This document shows, piece by piece, positions 15,987-24,967 of a stretch of 64,000 nucleotides of DNA. Position 1 is the stretch's first letter. The number at the start of each line of letters is the position of its first letter. The stretch is from Rhodobacteraceae bacterium IMCC1909 (lineage in GTDB: Bacteria > Pseudomonadota > Alphaproteobacteria > Rhodobacterales > Rhodobacteraceae). The stretch covers positions 1,054,001 to 1,118,000 of the forward strand of contig JAPDHM010000001.1 in the NCBI GenBank assembly GCA_030704425.1, written 5' to 3'. The notes under the pieces are model-generated. The model was not told the origin of the DNA, did not search any database, and worked only from the letters and a program-made list of their open reading frames with translations. The position numbers and the translations under genes are program-made.

Positions 15987-16444
15987 AAGGCCACCATCAC
16001 AAGAGCCATGGCCAAGGCTGCCATCAACCCGGCAATGATATCATCGAGCATCACGCCAAGAGGGCCCACAAGACGATCGGCCCATCCGACCAGACCTGGT
16101 TTTGTAATATCAAACAGGCGAAAGGCAACGAAACCGAACAGATAATAGAAAGCGGCGCTGTCAAAGGATAGGGGCCAAATCGCGAGCGGCAGCAAGGCAA
16201 TCCATTGCCCGGCCACTTCGTCAATAACAATTTCCGAAGGATCATGGTCACTTTTTCCAGCTGTTTCGCGCGCTGTGGCCCAATAGCCCAGCAGGCAAGA
16301 CAGGAAAATTCCAATGCAAAGCCCAATGAGACCCGCGCTATTTATCACAGCCGCACCACTGATCAACGCGGCCAAGCTGCCCCAGCTGCCCGGAGCCGGG
16401 CGCAAATGCCCGATGTAAAAGAAAGTGGCAATTATATGGCTCAT
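15983..16444 (-). CDS. pgpA: Phosphatidylglycerophosphatase A
   Basis: A 153-residue membrane phosphatase of the PgpA family that makes phosphatidylglycerol from its phosphate. Signatures are GHLRPAPGSWGSLAAL near the N-terminus, DPSEIVIDEVAGQWIAL in the middle and RLFDITKPGLVGWADRL further on. Four hydrophobic segments are visible. The ATG at 16444 overlaps the ispDF stop (ATGA); the longer open frame upstream is antisense-like and was rejected. Confidence 0.92.
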   Translation of the reverse strand: MSHIIATFFYIGHLRPAPGSWGSLAALISGAAVINSAGLIGLCIGIFLSCLLGYWATARETAGKSDHDPSEIVIDEVAGQWIALLPLAIWPLSFDSAAFYYLFGFVAFRLFDITKPGLVGWADRLVGPLGVMLDDIIAGLMAALAMALVMVAL

Positions 16445-17583
16445 TGGCTCACCAAGGCCGCGGTGGCGATGGCTGCAATGCCCTCTTCGCGCCCCGTAAA
16501 CCCAAGGGTTTCTGACGTGGTGGCTTTGATGGAGACTTGATCGCACTCCAGACCCATGATCTGTGCCATCCGCGCCTGCATCGCTTGTGCATGGGGGCCG
16601 ATTTTTGGAAATTCGCAAATCAAGGTGCAATCCACGTTTTCAATGTGAAAGCCAAGGTCTTTGGCCAGTTGTACCGCGTGTTTTAGGAAAATATCCGAGG
16701 GGACGCCCTTCCATTGGGGATCCGAGGGTGGAAAATGTTGACCAATATCGCCACGTGCCAATGCGCCATAAATGGCATCGGTCACCGCATGCATCCCAAC
16801 ATCTGCATCAGAATGGCCCAGCAGACCGGCCTTATGGGGCAGGGTGATGCCGCAAAGCGTGATCTCTGTACCCGGTCCAAATTTATGAACGTCAAACCCG
16901 TTGCCCAAACGTAGTTTCATGCGGCCTCGCAAAATTCGTTCCGCCCGGGCAAAGTCACCGGGCACTGTTACTTTCAGATTATCGGCATCTCCGGGGACAA
17001 TGGCAACAGGGTGTCCCGTGGCGCGAACAACTTGCACATCATCCGTCGCCGGGTCGGTTGCGGCCGCATGTGCCGCATAAATTATCGGATAAGAAAAGCA
17101 CTGGGGCGTTTGGGCTCGCCATAGATCACTGCGATCTACTTGCGCCGTCACTGTATCACCGCCGCGCCACAAGGTATCTTGCACCGCGACAGCGGGCGCC
17201 GCTGCGCCCTGGGCGCGCATGGCCTCAACGCAATGAGAGATCACAGAATGGGTCACACATGGGCGCGCGGCATCGTGGATCAAAACATAGTCTGGGGCCT
17301 GATCTTTGAACGCCTCAAGGGCGCAACGCACAGAATCGTCGCGGTTTTCGCCGCCGTGCAGGGAGCGTACTGCTGCAGGCAGCTGCGCGATCCGATCTTG
17401 ATCCTCCGGGTGATGCACCACCATGACCGCATCAATTTCGGAGTGAGACATAAACGTATCGATAGACCAAGCTATAAGTGGCTTGCCCAGGAGCGTTCTC
17501 CATTGTTTCGGCACTGTGCCGCCAGCGCGCGTGCCACGGCCGGCCGCCAGTACAATCGCGATAGTTTTGGGTGCATCTGTCAT
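16441..17583 (-). CDS. ispDF: Bifunctional IspD/IspF (MEP pathway)
   Basis: A 380-residue fusion catalysing two non-adjacent steps of isoprenoid synthesis. Residues ~1-220 are the IspD cytidylyltransferase (LAAGRGTRAGGTVPKQW, then IHDAARPCV). Residues ~225-380 are the IspF cyclodiphosphate synthase (GNGFDVHKF, GHSDADVGMHAVTDAIYG, FPPSDP, ending TSETLGFTGREEGIAA). The fusion is common in alphaproteobacteria. It heads the transcript with pgpA and pncC, with a candidate promoter at 17592-17619. Confidence 0.96.
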   Translation of the reverse strand: MTDAPKTIAIVLAAGRGTRAGGTVPKQWRTLLGKPLIAWSIDTFMSHSEIDAVMVVHHPEDQDRIAQLPAAVRSLHGGENRDDSVRCALEAFKDQAPDYVLIHDAARPCVTHSVISHCVEAMRAQGAAAPAVAVQDTLWRGGDTVTAQVDRSDLWRAQTPQCFSYPIIYAAHAAATDPATDDVQVVRATGHPVAIVPGDADNLKVTVPGDFARAERILRGRMKLRLGNGFDVHKFGPGTEITLCGITLPHKAGLLGHSDADVGMHAVTDAIYGALARGDIGQHFPPSDPQWKGVPSDIFLKHAVQLAKDLGFHIENVDCTLICEFPKIGPHAQAMQARMAQIMGLECDQVSIKATTSETLGFTGREEGIAAIATAALVSQ

Positions 17584-17591
17584 AGGGTGTG

Positions 17592-17619
17592 CTTATATCT
17601 TTTGATTTTCTGCATGCAA
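17592..17619 (-). promoter_or_regulatory. Candidate sigma-70 promoter for ispDF-pgpA-pncC
   Basis: On the minus strand TTGCAT (17619-17614), 16-base spacer, TATAAG (17597-17592). It ends only nine bases before the ATG, so the transcript would be nearly leaderless. Confidence 0.45.
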
Positions 17620-17640
17620 TCCTTGGTTTTGACTGGAATT

Positions 17641-17668
17641 TTGCTCAATTTTTGTGCAGATGTATAAA
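17641..17668 (+). promoter_or_regulatory. Candidate sigma-70 promoter for the dusB-ntrBC operon
   Basis: TTGCTC (17641-17646), 16-base spacer, TATAAA (17663-17668), about 80 bases before the dusB start. No sigma-54 type GG-N10-GC element was noticed, in line with an NtrC that lacks the sigma-54 contact motif. Confidence 0.5.
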
Positions 17669-17748
17669 AATGCGGATGTAACGTAACGAAGGGCTTGTCG
17701 CCCGCGGGTCAGATCGTGTGAGTTTGCTGAGCGTTTGGAGATGAAACC

Positions 17749-18735
17749 TTGACCTTCGTATTAGGAAATCAACCTGTTTTTCCTCCTGTTCTGTTGGCCC
17801 CTCTGGCCGGCATCACAGATGTGCCTTTTCGCAATTTGGTTCAGTCCTTTGGGGCTGGTCTTGTTGTGTCCGAAATGGTGGCCAGCCACGAGATGGTGCA
17901 AAGAAAGCCAGGTGTGCGCGAAAGAGCGGAGCTTGGTTTTGGGATCGACAGCACCTCGGTGCAAATTGCCGGATGTGACGCCTATTTGATGGCCGAAGCG
18001 GCCCGGATGATTGAGGCCAACGGCGCAAAAATAATCGACATTAACATGGGCTGTCCTGCCAAAAAGGTCACCAGCGGCCAGTCAGGCTCGGCGCTCATGC
18101 GCACACCAGATTTTGCTTTGGAGCTGGTCGAGGCGGTTGTGCAAGCCACATCGCTGGACGTCACTTTGAAAATGCGCCTGGGGTGGGATGACAACAGCCT
18201 CAACGCTCCAGAGATCGCCAAAAGGGCTGAGGCTGCGGGTGTGAAGATGATCACAGTGCATGGGCGTACGCGCTGCCAGTTCTACAAAGGCGCAGCTGAT
18301 TGGCAGGCCATTGGCCGGGTGAAGCGGGCTGTGTCCATTCCCGTAATTGCCAATGGCGATATTGTGGATGTGACCTCTGCGCGCCAAGCTTTGCAGCAAT
18401 CGAGCGCCGATGGGGTCATGGTGGGACGCGGGGCGCAGGGCGCGCCTTGGCGATTGGCGCAAATCGCGTCAGCGCTCTATGGCACGCCAGCGCCAAAGAT
18501 CCCCCACGTTTCTGAACTGGCACAGTTAATTTTAGAGCATCATCAGGCAATCGTGGACTTCTACGGGGGCACGCATGGGCTGAAAAACGCCCGCAAGCAT
18601 TTGGGTTGGTATTTAGATGGCTTGAATGTGGCTCCTGAGCTGCGCCAGTCGGTATTGAGATCCTTTGATCTTGCTGAAATTCGCGAGCTGATCTGGCGCG
18701 CCGTCGAGATGCCTTCCGCGGGTGTGGCCGCGTGA
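17749..18735 (+). CDS. dusB: tRNA-dihydrouridine synthase (NifR3/DusB)
   Basis: A 328-residue flavoenzyme that reduces uridines in tRNA. Family motifs: LAPLAGITDVPFR, DINMGCPAKKV, TVHGRTRCQFYKG and DGVMVGRGAQGAPW. It starts at a TTG preceded by GGAG at nine bases; the nearby ATG at 17741 leads at once to a stop. It is the first gene of nifR3-ntrB-ntrC, the operon known from Rhodobacter capsulatus, and its stop overlaps the ntrB start. Confidence 0.95.
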   Translation: MTFVLGNQPVFPPVLLAPLAGITDVPFRNLVQSFGAGLVVSEMVASHEMVQRKPGVRERAELGFGIDSTSVQIAGCDAYLMAEAARMIEANGAKIIDINMGCPAKKVTSGQSGSALMRTPDFALELVEAVVQATSLDVTLKMRLGWDDNSLNAPEIAKRAEAAGVKMITVHGRTRCQFYKGAADWQAIGRVKRAVSIPVIANGDIVDVTSARQALQQSSADGVMVGRGAQGAPWRLAQIASALYGTPAPKIPHVSELAQLILEHHQAIVDFYGGTHGLKNARKHLGWYLDGLNVAPELRQSVLRSFDLAEIRELIWRAVEMPSAGVAA

Positions 18736-19796
18736 GCCTGTATCGAGAACTTTGGTCACAGCTTCCAATCCCCGCCTTGCTGGTGACGGGCGATGATAAC
18801 GTGCAAGAGCTGAACCTGGCCGCCGAACAATTCCTCGGAATTTCTGCCAAGGTCATCCTAGGTCAACCCATTTGGAACTACCTGAGGGGGGAGGAGTTTT
18901 TGCCAGCAGGCCTAGAGCGGGCACGCGCGACCTCACGGCCCATCGTTATTTCGCAGATCACAACCCATGGTCGTACAACGGCACCCCAGACCTGTGCAGT
19001 CTATCTTTGTCCGATGACAGGGGCAGAGGCGCAGATCATGATTTTGCTCATTGCGCATGAAACGCTCGGCAGTCGATTTGGAGAAACCGCGCCGCTTTCG
19101 GCCGCGCATTCTGCCATTGGCATGGCCGAAATGCTGGCCCATGAGATCAAAAACCCCCTGGCCGGCATCACGGGCGCGGCGCAGTTTTTGTCATTGTCTT
19201 TGCCGGCTGAAGATCTTGAAATGACGGATCTGATCGTCGAAGAAAGCAAACGCATTGTCAGCCTTCTTGATCAGGTGGAACAATTCGGCGATATCACGCC
19301 GCCAAGTTGTGCTTTTGTAAATATTCATGATGTGCTCGATCGAGCCGCACGCTCGGCCGTGTTTGGATTTGCTGGCGACATCCAGATTCACAAGACCTAT
19401 GACCCCTCCCTACCGGAAGTCTGGGCAGATGCGGATCAAATGGTGCAGGTCTTTCTTAATTTGGTCAAAAACGCCTGTGAGGCTTTGGGTCCAGAGGGAA
19501 AAGTGACTATTCGCACCTTCTATGACCCAAGCTTGCGCCTGCCTCTGCCGGATGGAACAGGACGCCGCCTTCCTTTGCATGTGGAGATCATCGACAACGG
19601 ACCGGGCTTGCCGAAGGCGCTGGCCAATCATGTTTTTGAGCCCTTTGTGACCACAAAAAACAATGGCAAGGGGCTCGGATTGGCCTTGGTGTCCAAAATA
19701 ATTGCCCAGCATCGCGCGTGGATCAGCGTCGCCTCACAGCCAGGTCATACGAATTTCAGAGTATCATTGTCGGTACATAACGAGAGTAGGAGTTAA
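18732..19796 (+). CDS. ntrB: Nitrogen regulation sensor histidine kinase NtrB
   Basis: A 354-residue soluble kinase/phosphatase for NtrC. An N-terminal PAS domain (~10-110) is followed by the H-box MLAHEIKNPLAGITGAAQF with the phospho-acceptor His. The N-box is VKNACEALGP and the G boxes are DNGPGLPK and GKGLGLALV. It starts at a GTG that overlaps the dusB stop (GTGA). In other bacteria PII protein controls it; no PII gene lies in this window. Confidence 0.95.
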   Translation: MSLYRELWSQLPIPALLVTGDDNVQELNLAAEQFLGISAKVILGQPIWNYLRGEEFLPAGLERARATSRPIVISQITTHGRTTAPQTCAVYLCPMTGAEAQIMILLIAHETLGSRFGETAPLSAAHSAIGMAEMLAHEIKNPLAGITGAAQFLSLSLPAEDLEMTDLIVEESKRIVSLLDQVEQFGDITPPSCAFVNIHDVLDRAARSAVFGFAGDIQIHKTYDPSLPEVWADADQMVQVFLNLVKNACEALGPEGKVTIRTFYDPSLRLPLPDGTGRRLPLHVEIIDNGPGLPKALANHVFEPFVTTKNNGKGLGLALVSKIIAQHRAWISVASQPGHTNFRVSLSVHNESRS

Positions 19797-19800
19797 CACC

Positions 19801-21159
19801 GTGGATGGAACGGTTTTAATCGCAGATGACGACCGAACGATTCGAACGGTCCTAACTCAGGCCTTCACCCGGGCTGGATGTAAAGTCCACGCGACGTCAT
19901 CGCTGGTCACTTTGATGCGCTGGGTCGAGGATGGCAAAGGGGATTTGGTGGTGTCGGATGTGGTTATGCCCGATGGCAACGGCCTCGAGAATTTGCCACA
20001 CATCACCAAACTGCGCCCCAATCTCCCGGTCATTATTATATCTGCTCAAAACACAATCGTGACGGCCATTCGCGCCAATGAGGCCAAAGCTTTTGACTAC
20101 CTGCCTAAACCCTTTGACTTGCCCGAGTTAATGCATCGCGCGGCCAAAGCCTTGGAGCGCCGTCATCCGCCGCAAGTGTCCGGGGATGTGGCAGAGGTGC
20201 AGGATGCTGAAATCCCGTTGGTTGGGCAATCGACGGCGATGCAAACGCTTTATCGGTTAATCGCACGCGCTATGAACGCGCCGGCGCCTGTGCTGGTGTT
20301 GGGCGAGGCTGGCACAGGAAAGTCCTTGATCGCTTCCAGCCTGCACAAGTTTTCGAAACGTGCCGATCAACCGATGGTGGTTTTGCATCCAGAGATGATG
20401 GAAAGCCAATCTACCATTCGTGATGCGCTCATGCGCAGCGGGTCTGGCACGTTGATCTTGGATGGGGTGAGCGACTTGAGCCCAGCGGCGCAACTGCGAT
20501 TGCTGCATATTTTGGGGGAGCCGGGCGACCAAAACCTGCGTTTGGTCTCAACCGCTGCCCCAAATATTCTGGCAGATGTTCAAAATGGAAATTTCAGAAA
20601 TGATCTGTTTTTTCGCCTGTCTAGCCTACAGCTGACCGTTCCGGCCTTGCGTGAGAGGGTTGAAGATATTTCAGTCTTGGCCCAGCATTTCATTGCGACG
20701 TTGCAAGCGGATATAAAGTTTGAGCTCAGCCAGGCCGGCGCTGCGGCCCTGCGCGATTTCAATTGGCCGGGCAATGTGCGCCAATTGCAGAACGTCATCG
20801 GCCAATTGATGATGGAGTCGCTCAACACATTGCTTGATGGCAATGCTGTGAAGGAAGTGTTGAAAAAAGCTGGGCCCAGCAACGCAATCAGTGCGTTGTT
20901 ACCCTCTGAAAGTCTAGCAGAATCTGTTGGGCTGCATGTGCAACGGTATTTTGATCTTCACGGTGCGAATTTGCCTCCAGACGGGGTGTATCAAAGAATT
21001 TTGCGCGAAATTGAAGTTCCTTTGATTGAGATTTCACTGGCGGCCACCTCCGGCAACCAAGCAAAATGCGCCGATTTGCTTGGCATTAATCGCAATACCC
21101 TGCGCAAAAAAATCAACGACCTTGAAATTGTCGTGACACGCCGACGCAAAATGATGTAA
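19801..21159 (+). CDS. ntrC: Nitrogen regulation response regulator NtrC (Rhodobacter type, no GAFTGA)
   Basis: A 452-residue three-domain activator. The receiver domain has Asp53 (VVSDVVMPDGNG). The AAA+ domain has Walker A GEAGTGKS and the sensor-like segment RNDLFFRLSSLQL. The C-terminal Fis-like helix-turn-helix is QAKCADLLGINRNTLRKKI. Between Walker A and the B strand (GSGTLILDGVSD) the usual ELFG...GAFTGA loop is absent. In R. capsulatus such an NtrC activates the housekeeping RNA polymerase rather than sigma-54. The GTG start at 19801 has AGGAG upstream and lies four bases after ntrB; longer frames overlap ntrB needlessly. Confidence 0.95.
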   Translation: MDGTVLIADDDRTIRTVLTQAFTRAGCKVHATSSLVTLMRWVEDGKGDLVVSDVVMPDGNGLENLPHITKLRPNLPVIIISAQNTIVTAIRANEAKAFDYLPKPFDLPELMHRAAKALERRHPPQVSGDVAEVQDAEIPLVGQSTAMQTLYRLIARAMNAPAPVLVLGEAGTGKSLIASSLHKFSKRADQPMVVLHPEMMESQSTIRDALMRSGSGTLILDGVSDLSPAAQLRLLHILGEPGDQNLRLVSTAAPNILADVQNGNFRNDLFFRLSSLQLTVPALRERVEDISVLAQHFIATLQADIKFELSQAGAAALRDFNWPGNVRQLQNVIGQLMMESLNTLLDGNAVKEVLKKAGPSNAISALLPSESLAESVGLHVQRYFDLHGANLPPDGVYQRILREIEVPLIEISLAATSGNQAKCADLLGINRNTLRKKINDLEIVVTRRRKMM

Positions 21160-21234
21160 AAGTGCAACAAGCGTGGCATTTTGGCACTTTTCCACAATGC
21201 GCACGAATCACGGTCACCAAAAGGGTCAGCAGAA

Positions 21235-23493
21235 ATGCGCCAAGGGCTTGTCAGTTCTTTATTAGACAAAATGGCGGATCTGCGTGCAACCCCGCAGGTC
21301 AACTCGAACTTTACCTTTGTTCTGGTGGTTACGGGGCCTTTGCTGGTGTTCCTGACGTTCTATGCCATGCAGCCAATCAAAGGCGGGCGGGCATCGCTAC
21401 GGTTTATTTTGACCGCTGATTTTGTTTATATTTTGTTTATCACAACATTGCTGATCCGCCGAATTGTCCAGCTGGCGGCCGCGCGCCGGGCGCAATCGGC
21501 AGGCTCGCGGTTGCATTTCCGCCTCACGACAGCCTTCGGGGTGATTGCGCTGTTCCCAACGATTTTGGTCGCCATATTTGCTGTGCTTTCGGTCAATCAG
21601 GCGCTGGAGGGGTGGTTTTCTGAAAGAGTACGTAATGCAGTCGGGGCCTCTTTGAGTGCCGCGCAGGCCTATGAGGCGCAGACTCGCAACGGGGTCATAT
21701 CGGATACTAAAATTTTTGCGCAACGCCTTAATACTTTGAACCAAAATGAATTTTTCTCCCGCAGCATAGATATGGACAGCCAACTCAGCCCGGCGCTCAC
21801 CCGTCTTCAGACCCAGTTTGAACGTGGCTTTAAAGAGATCTACATCATCAACAATCTGGGAGAATTGCGACTGCGCGGACCGTCGTCCTATTTGTTTGAT
21901 TACGAACAACCAACCGAAGAACAAATGATGGCCGCAGATGGGCTGGAGCCAGTGATTATGACGGATTGGCCCAGCAATGAGATGCGGGCCCTGATCCGAT
22001 TGAAAACTTATACCAACCACTATCTGTACCTAACGCGCAGCGTTGAGGGGTCTCTTTTGTCCTTGCTCGAAGAAACCACCGAAACCGCGCGCTACTATAA
22101 TCAGCTTGAATCGGAACGCGGGCGGCTCTTGTTTGATTTTGGGCTTTTGTATCTGGCCTTTGCGGTGATTTTGATTTTGACCGCGACCTGGCTTGGGCTT
22201 TGGTTTGCTGAAAGATTGGCCAGTCCCGTGGGGCGCATGGCGGCGGCGGCGCAAAAGGTTGGAGCAGGGGACTTAGACGCGCAGATCGAAAATATCAAAG
22301 GCGATGATGAAATCGCCATGCTGGCGCGTTACTTCAACCAAATGACCCATAGATTAAAAGGTCAACGCGACACCTTACTTAAAAGTGCAGATCAAGCGGA
22401 GCGCCGAAGAAGATTGTTTGATTCCGTTCTGGCCTCTGTGACCTCTGGCGTGATTGGACTCGATCAAGCGGGCAATATTATGTTTTTAAACAAATCCGCC
22501 CAGCGGGTTTTGGATTTACCAGAGTCCGCTGAACCGCGCGCGCTCTCGGAGGCGGTGCCTGAGTTGGCCAGTATGTTCACAGATTTCTGTTCAAGCCTGT
22601 CTGATGTGGCGCAACGCGAAGTGCGGGTGGTGCGCCGCGGGAAGTTAGAGAGCCTTTTGGTGCGCATTGCGCGCCGCTCGGGTGAGCTGTCTGATGCAGA
22701 GGGCTATGTGATCGCGCTGGAAGATGTCACGGATCTCGTCAGCGCACAGCGCATGGCCGCTTGGGGCGATGTCGCCCGGCGAATTGCTCATGAGATTAAG
22801 AATCCATTGACACCTATTCGACTGTCTGCGGAGCGTATAAAACGCAAATTTTCACCACAGGTTGGCGAGGAGTCAGAGCAGCTAGAACGTATGACGGATG
22901 TCATTGTGCGCCAAACCAATGAGCTCAGTCGCATTGTCGACGAATTTTCGCAATTCGCGCGTATGCCAGAGCCAGATTGTCGCCCCACGGATTTTGCTGA
23001 CTTTCTCAAGGGGACGATCTTGTTGCAAGAAAGTGGACAGCCAGATGTGAAATTCACATTGGATCTGCCGAAAGAAGCGCTTTGGATTGATGCAGATGCT
23101 GCAATGATTGGCCGTGCTGTGACCAATTTGTTAAAGAACGCCGGCGAATCCATCAGCGATAGAAAAGCGCATCAGCCCGATCATAAGGGCGAAATTCGCA
23201 TTGCAGCGGCCCAAACAGATCGGTCGGTGGTTGTAGAGATATCGGACAACGGCGCAGGGCTGCCCGAAGATCGCGCACGTCTGCTCGAGCCCTATGTGAC
23301 CAATCGCCTATCGGGGACGGGCCTTGGCCTGTCAATTGTAGTGAAAACCATCGAAGAGCATGGAGGCACCTTTGCACTGACGGATGCGGAAGCCTTTCAA
23401 GAAGGCGACAGGCCAGGGGCAAAGGCAGTCATTAGGCTGCCACGTCTTGCCGATAGCATCGCACAGAAAATTGATCTAGGAATACCAGCATGA
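21235..23493 (+). CDS. ntrY: Nitrogen regulation membrane sensor kinase NtrY
   Basis: About 752 residues. Three or four N-terminal transmembrane helices and a periplasmic region precede another helix (~residues 315-340), a HAMP linker (AERLASPVGRMAAAAQKVGAG), a PAS domain, the H-box RRIAHEIKNPLTPIRLSAE, and ATPase boxes NLLKNAGES, DNGAGLPE and GTGLGLSIV. The start is uncertain: ATG 21235 gives the usual length, TTG 21181 and ATG 21271 are alternatives. Its stop overlaps the ntrX start (ATGA). NtrY/NtrX systems respond to nitrogen and redox or microaerobic conditions. Confidence 0.93.
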   Translation: MRQGLVSSLLDKMADLRATPQVNSNFTFVLVVTGPLLVFLTFYAMQPIKGGRASLRFILTADFVYILFITTLLIRRIVQLAAARRAQSAGSRLHFRLTTAFGVIALFPTILVAIFAVLSVNQALEGWFSERVRNAVGASLSAAQAYEAQTRNGVISDTKIFAQRLNTLNQNEFFSRSIDMDSQLSPALTRLQTQFERGFKEIYIINNLGELRLRGPSSYLFDYEQPTEEQMMAADGLEPVIMTDWPSNEMRALIRLKTYTNHYLYLTRSVEGSLLSLLEETTETARYYNQLESERGRLLFDFGLLYLAFAVILILTATWLGLWFAERLASPVGRMAAAAQKVGAGDLDAQIENIKGDDEIAMLARYFNQMTHRLKGQRDTLLKSADQAERRRRLFDSVLASVTSGVIGLDQAGNIMFLNKSAQRVLDLPESAEPRALSEAVPELASMFTDFCSSLSDVAQREVRVVRRGKLESLLVRIARRSGELSDAEGYVIALEDVTDLVSAQRMAAWGDVARRIAHEIKNPLTPIRLSAERIKRKFSPQVGEESEQLERMTDVIVRQTNELSRIVDEFSQFARMPEPDCRPTDFADFLKGTILLQESGQPDVKFTLDLPKEALWIDADAAMIGRAVTNLLKNAGESISDRKAHQPDHKGEIRIAAAQTDRSVVVEISDNGAGLPEDRARLLEPYVTNRLSGTGLGLSIVVKTIEEHGGTFALTDAEAFQEGDRPGAKAVIRLPRLADSIAQKIDLGIPA

Positions 23494-24890
23494 CAGATAT
23501 TTTGATTATTGATGATGAGCGCGATATCCGTGAATTGATCTCTGAAATATTGATCGATGAAGGCTACAAAACACGGCTCGCGGGCACCTCTGATGCAGCC
23601 ATGCGCCAGATTGCCGATGAGCGCCCGGCCATGCTGATCCTAGACATCTGGCTCAAAGACAGTGCGATGGATGGCATTGATATTTTGAAGTCCGTGAAAT
23701 CCAATTACCCGGATGTGCCGGTGGTGATTATTTCCGGTCATGGTAACATCGAGATTGCTGTTGCGGCGATCAAGCAAGGCGCGTTCGATTTCATCGAGAA
23801 ACCTTTCAATATAGATCAATTACTCGTGGTTATTCGCCGGGCTATGGAAGTGGCCAACCTGCGCAGTGAAAACATCGCTCTGCGCAGCCAATACCAACAA
23901 CCCTTGGAACTCATTGGACAAAGTGCCGTTTTCAAAGCCTTGAAGAGCAGTCTCGATAAGGTCACTAAATCGAATGGGCGCGTTTTGTTAACGGGCCCAT
24001 CTGGCGTTGGCAAGGAAACGGCTGCGCGCTACATTCACACCAATTCAAACAGGTTCAGTACACCGCTTGTGGTGGTCAACTGCGCCTCTCTTGATGCCGA
24101 GACAGCAGATGCAAAGCTATTTGGAGTCGAGCTCAACGGCAGGCTGCATCAAACGGGCCTATTAGAGTTGGCGCATAACGGTATTTTATTTTTTGACGAA
24201 ATTGCAGATTTACCGCTGACCGTACAAGCTCGGCTTTTGCGGGTTTTGGTAGATCAAAGCTTCACGCGGGTGGATGGAACCGCCGCACAGAAGGTAGATA
24301 TCCGCGTGATTTCAGCCACGGCGAAAGATTTGACGCAAGAGATTGAGCGCGGAGCGTTCCGTGAAGAATTGTTCCACCGCCTAAATGTGGTGCCGATTGC
24401 AGTGCCCAGCCTTGAGGAACGTCGCGAGGACATCTCAGTTCTCGCCGAGTATTTTTTGGGTGAGTTTCATGACAAGCTTGGCCTGCCCAATCGCCGCTTG
24501 AGCGAAGATGCGGCCACGACTTTGGAAAGTATGATTTGGCCCGGAAACATTCGGCAGCTTAAAAACCTTATGGAGCGCGTGTTGATCATGGGTCCAACCT
24601 CGGGGGATATTGAGCCCGAAGAGCTGGCCAATGACACAGGTGTAGGCGAGAGCCGGGACGGGCAGATCGTGATTTCAGGCAGTGTTGCCACCTATTCTTT
24701 GCGCGAAGCCCGCGAGCTTTTTGAGCGGGAATATCTTTTAACGCAAATCAACCGCTTTGGCGGCAACATCAGCCGCACCGCCAGTTTTGTAGGTATGGAG
24801 CGCTCAGCGCTGCACCGTAAACTAAAATCGCTCGGGGTGGTGACCTCACATCGCAGCGGTGAGCGGCACGCACAGCTTGAACCGGAGTGA
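23490..24890 (+). CDS. ntrX: Nitrogen regulation response regulator NtrX
   Basis: A 466-residue response regulator with receiver Asp52 (LILDIWLKDSAMDG), an AAA+ domain with Walker A GPSGVGKE and Walker B ILFFDEIADLP, and a C-terminal helix-turn-helix (GGNISRTASFVGMERSALH). As in most NtrX proteins the canonical GAFTGA is replaced (KLFGVELNGRLHQTG), so sigma-54 activation is not expected. It partners NtrY and is followed 77 bases later by trkA. Confidence 0.95.
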   Translation: MTDILIIDDERDIRELISEILIDEGYKTRLAGTSDAAMRQIADERPAMLILDIWLKDSAMDGIDILKSVKSNYPDVPVVIISGHGNIEIAVAAIKQGAFDFIEKPFNIDQLLVVIRRAMEVANLRSENIALRSQYQQPLELIGQSAVFKALKSSLDKVTKSNGRVLLTGPSGVGKETAARYIHTNSNRFSTPLVVVNCASLDAETADAKLFGVELNGRLHQTGLLELAHNGILFFDEIADLPLTVQARLLRVLVDQSFTRVDGTAAQKVDIRVISATAKDLTQEIERGAFREELFHRLNVVPIAVPSLEERREDISVLAEYFLGEFHDKLGLPNRRLSEDAATTLESMIWPGNIRQLKNLMERVLIMGPTSGDIEPEELANDTGVGESRDGQIVISGSVATYSLREARELFEREYLLTQINRFGGNISRTASFVGMERSALHRKLKSLGVVTSHRSGERHAQLEPE

Positions 24891-24967
24891 ATGAAAGAAT
24901 TGACCTTCTGCATGTGGTCTGACACACCCGCGCGCAGAGTTTATCTGATTTCAAGGGGGCAAAACCC

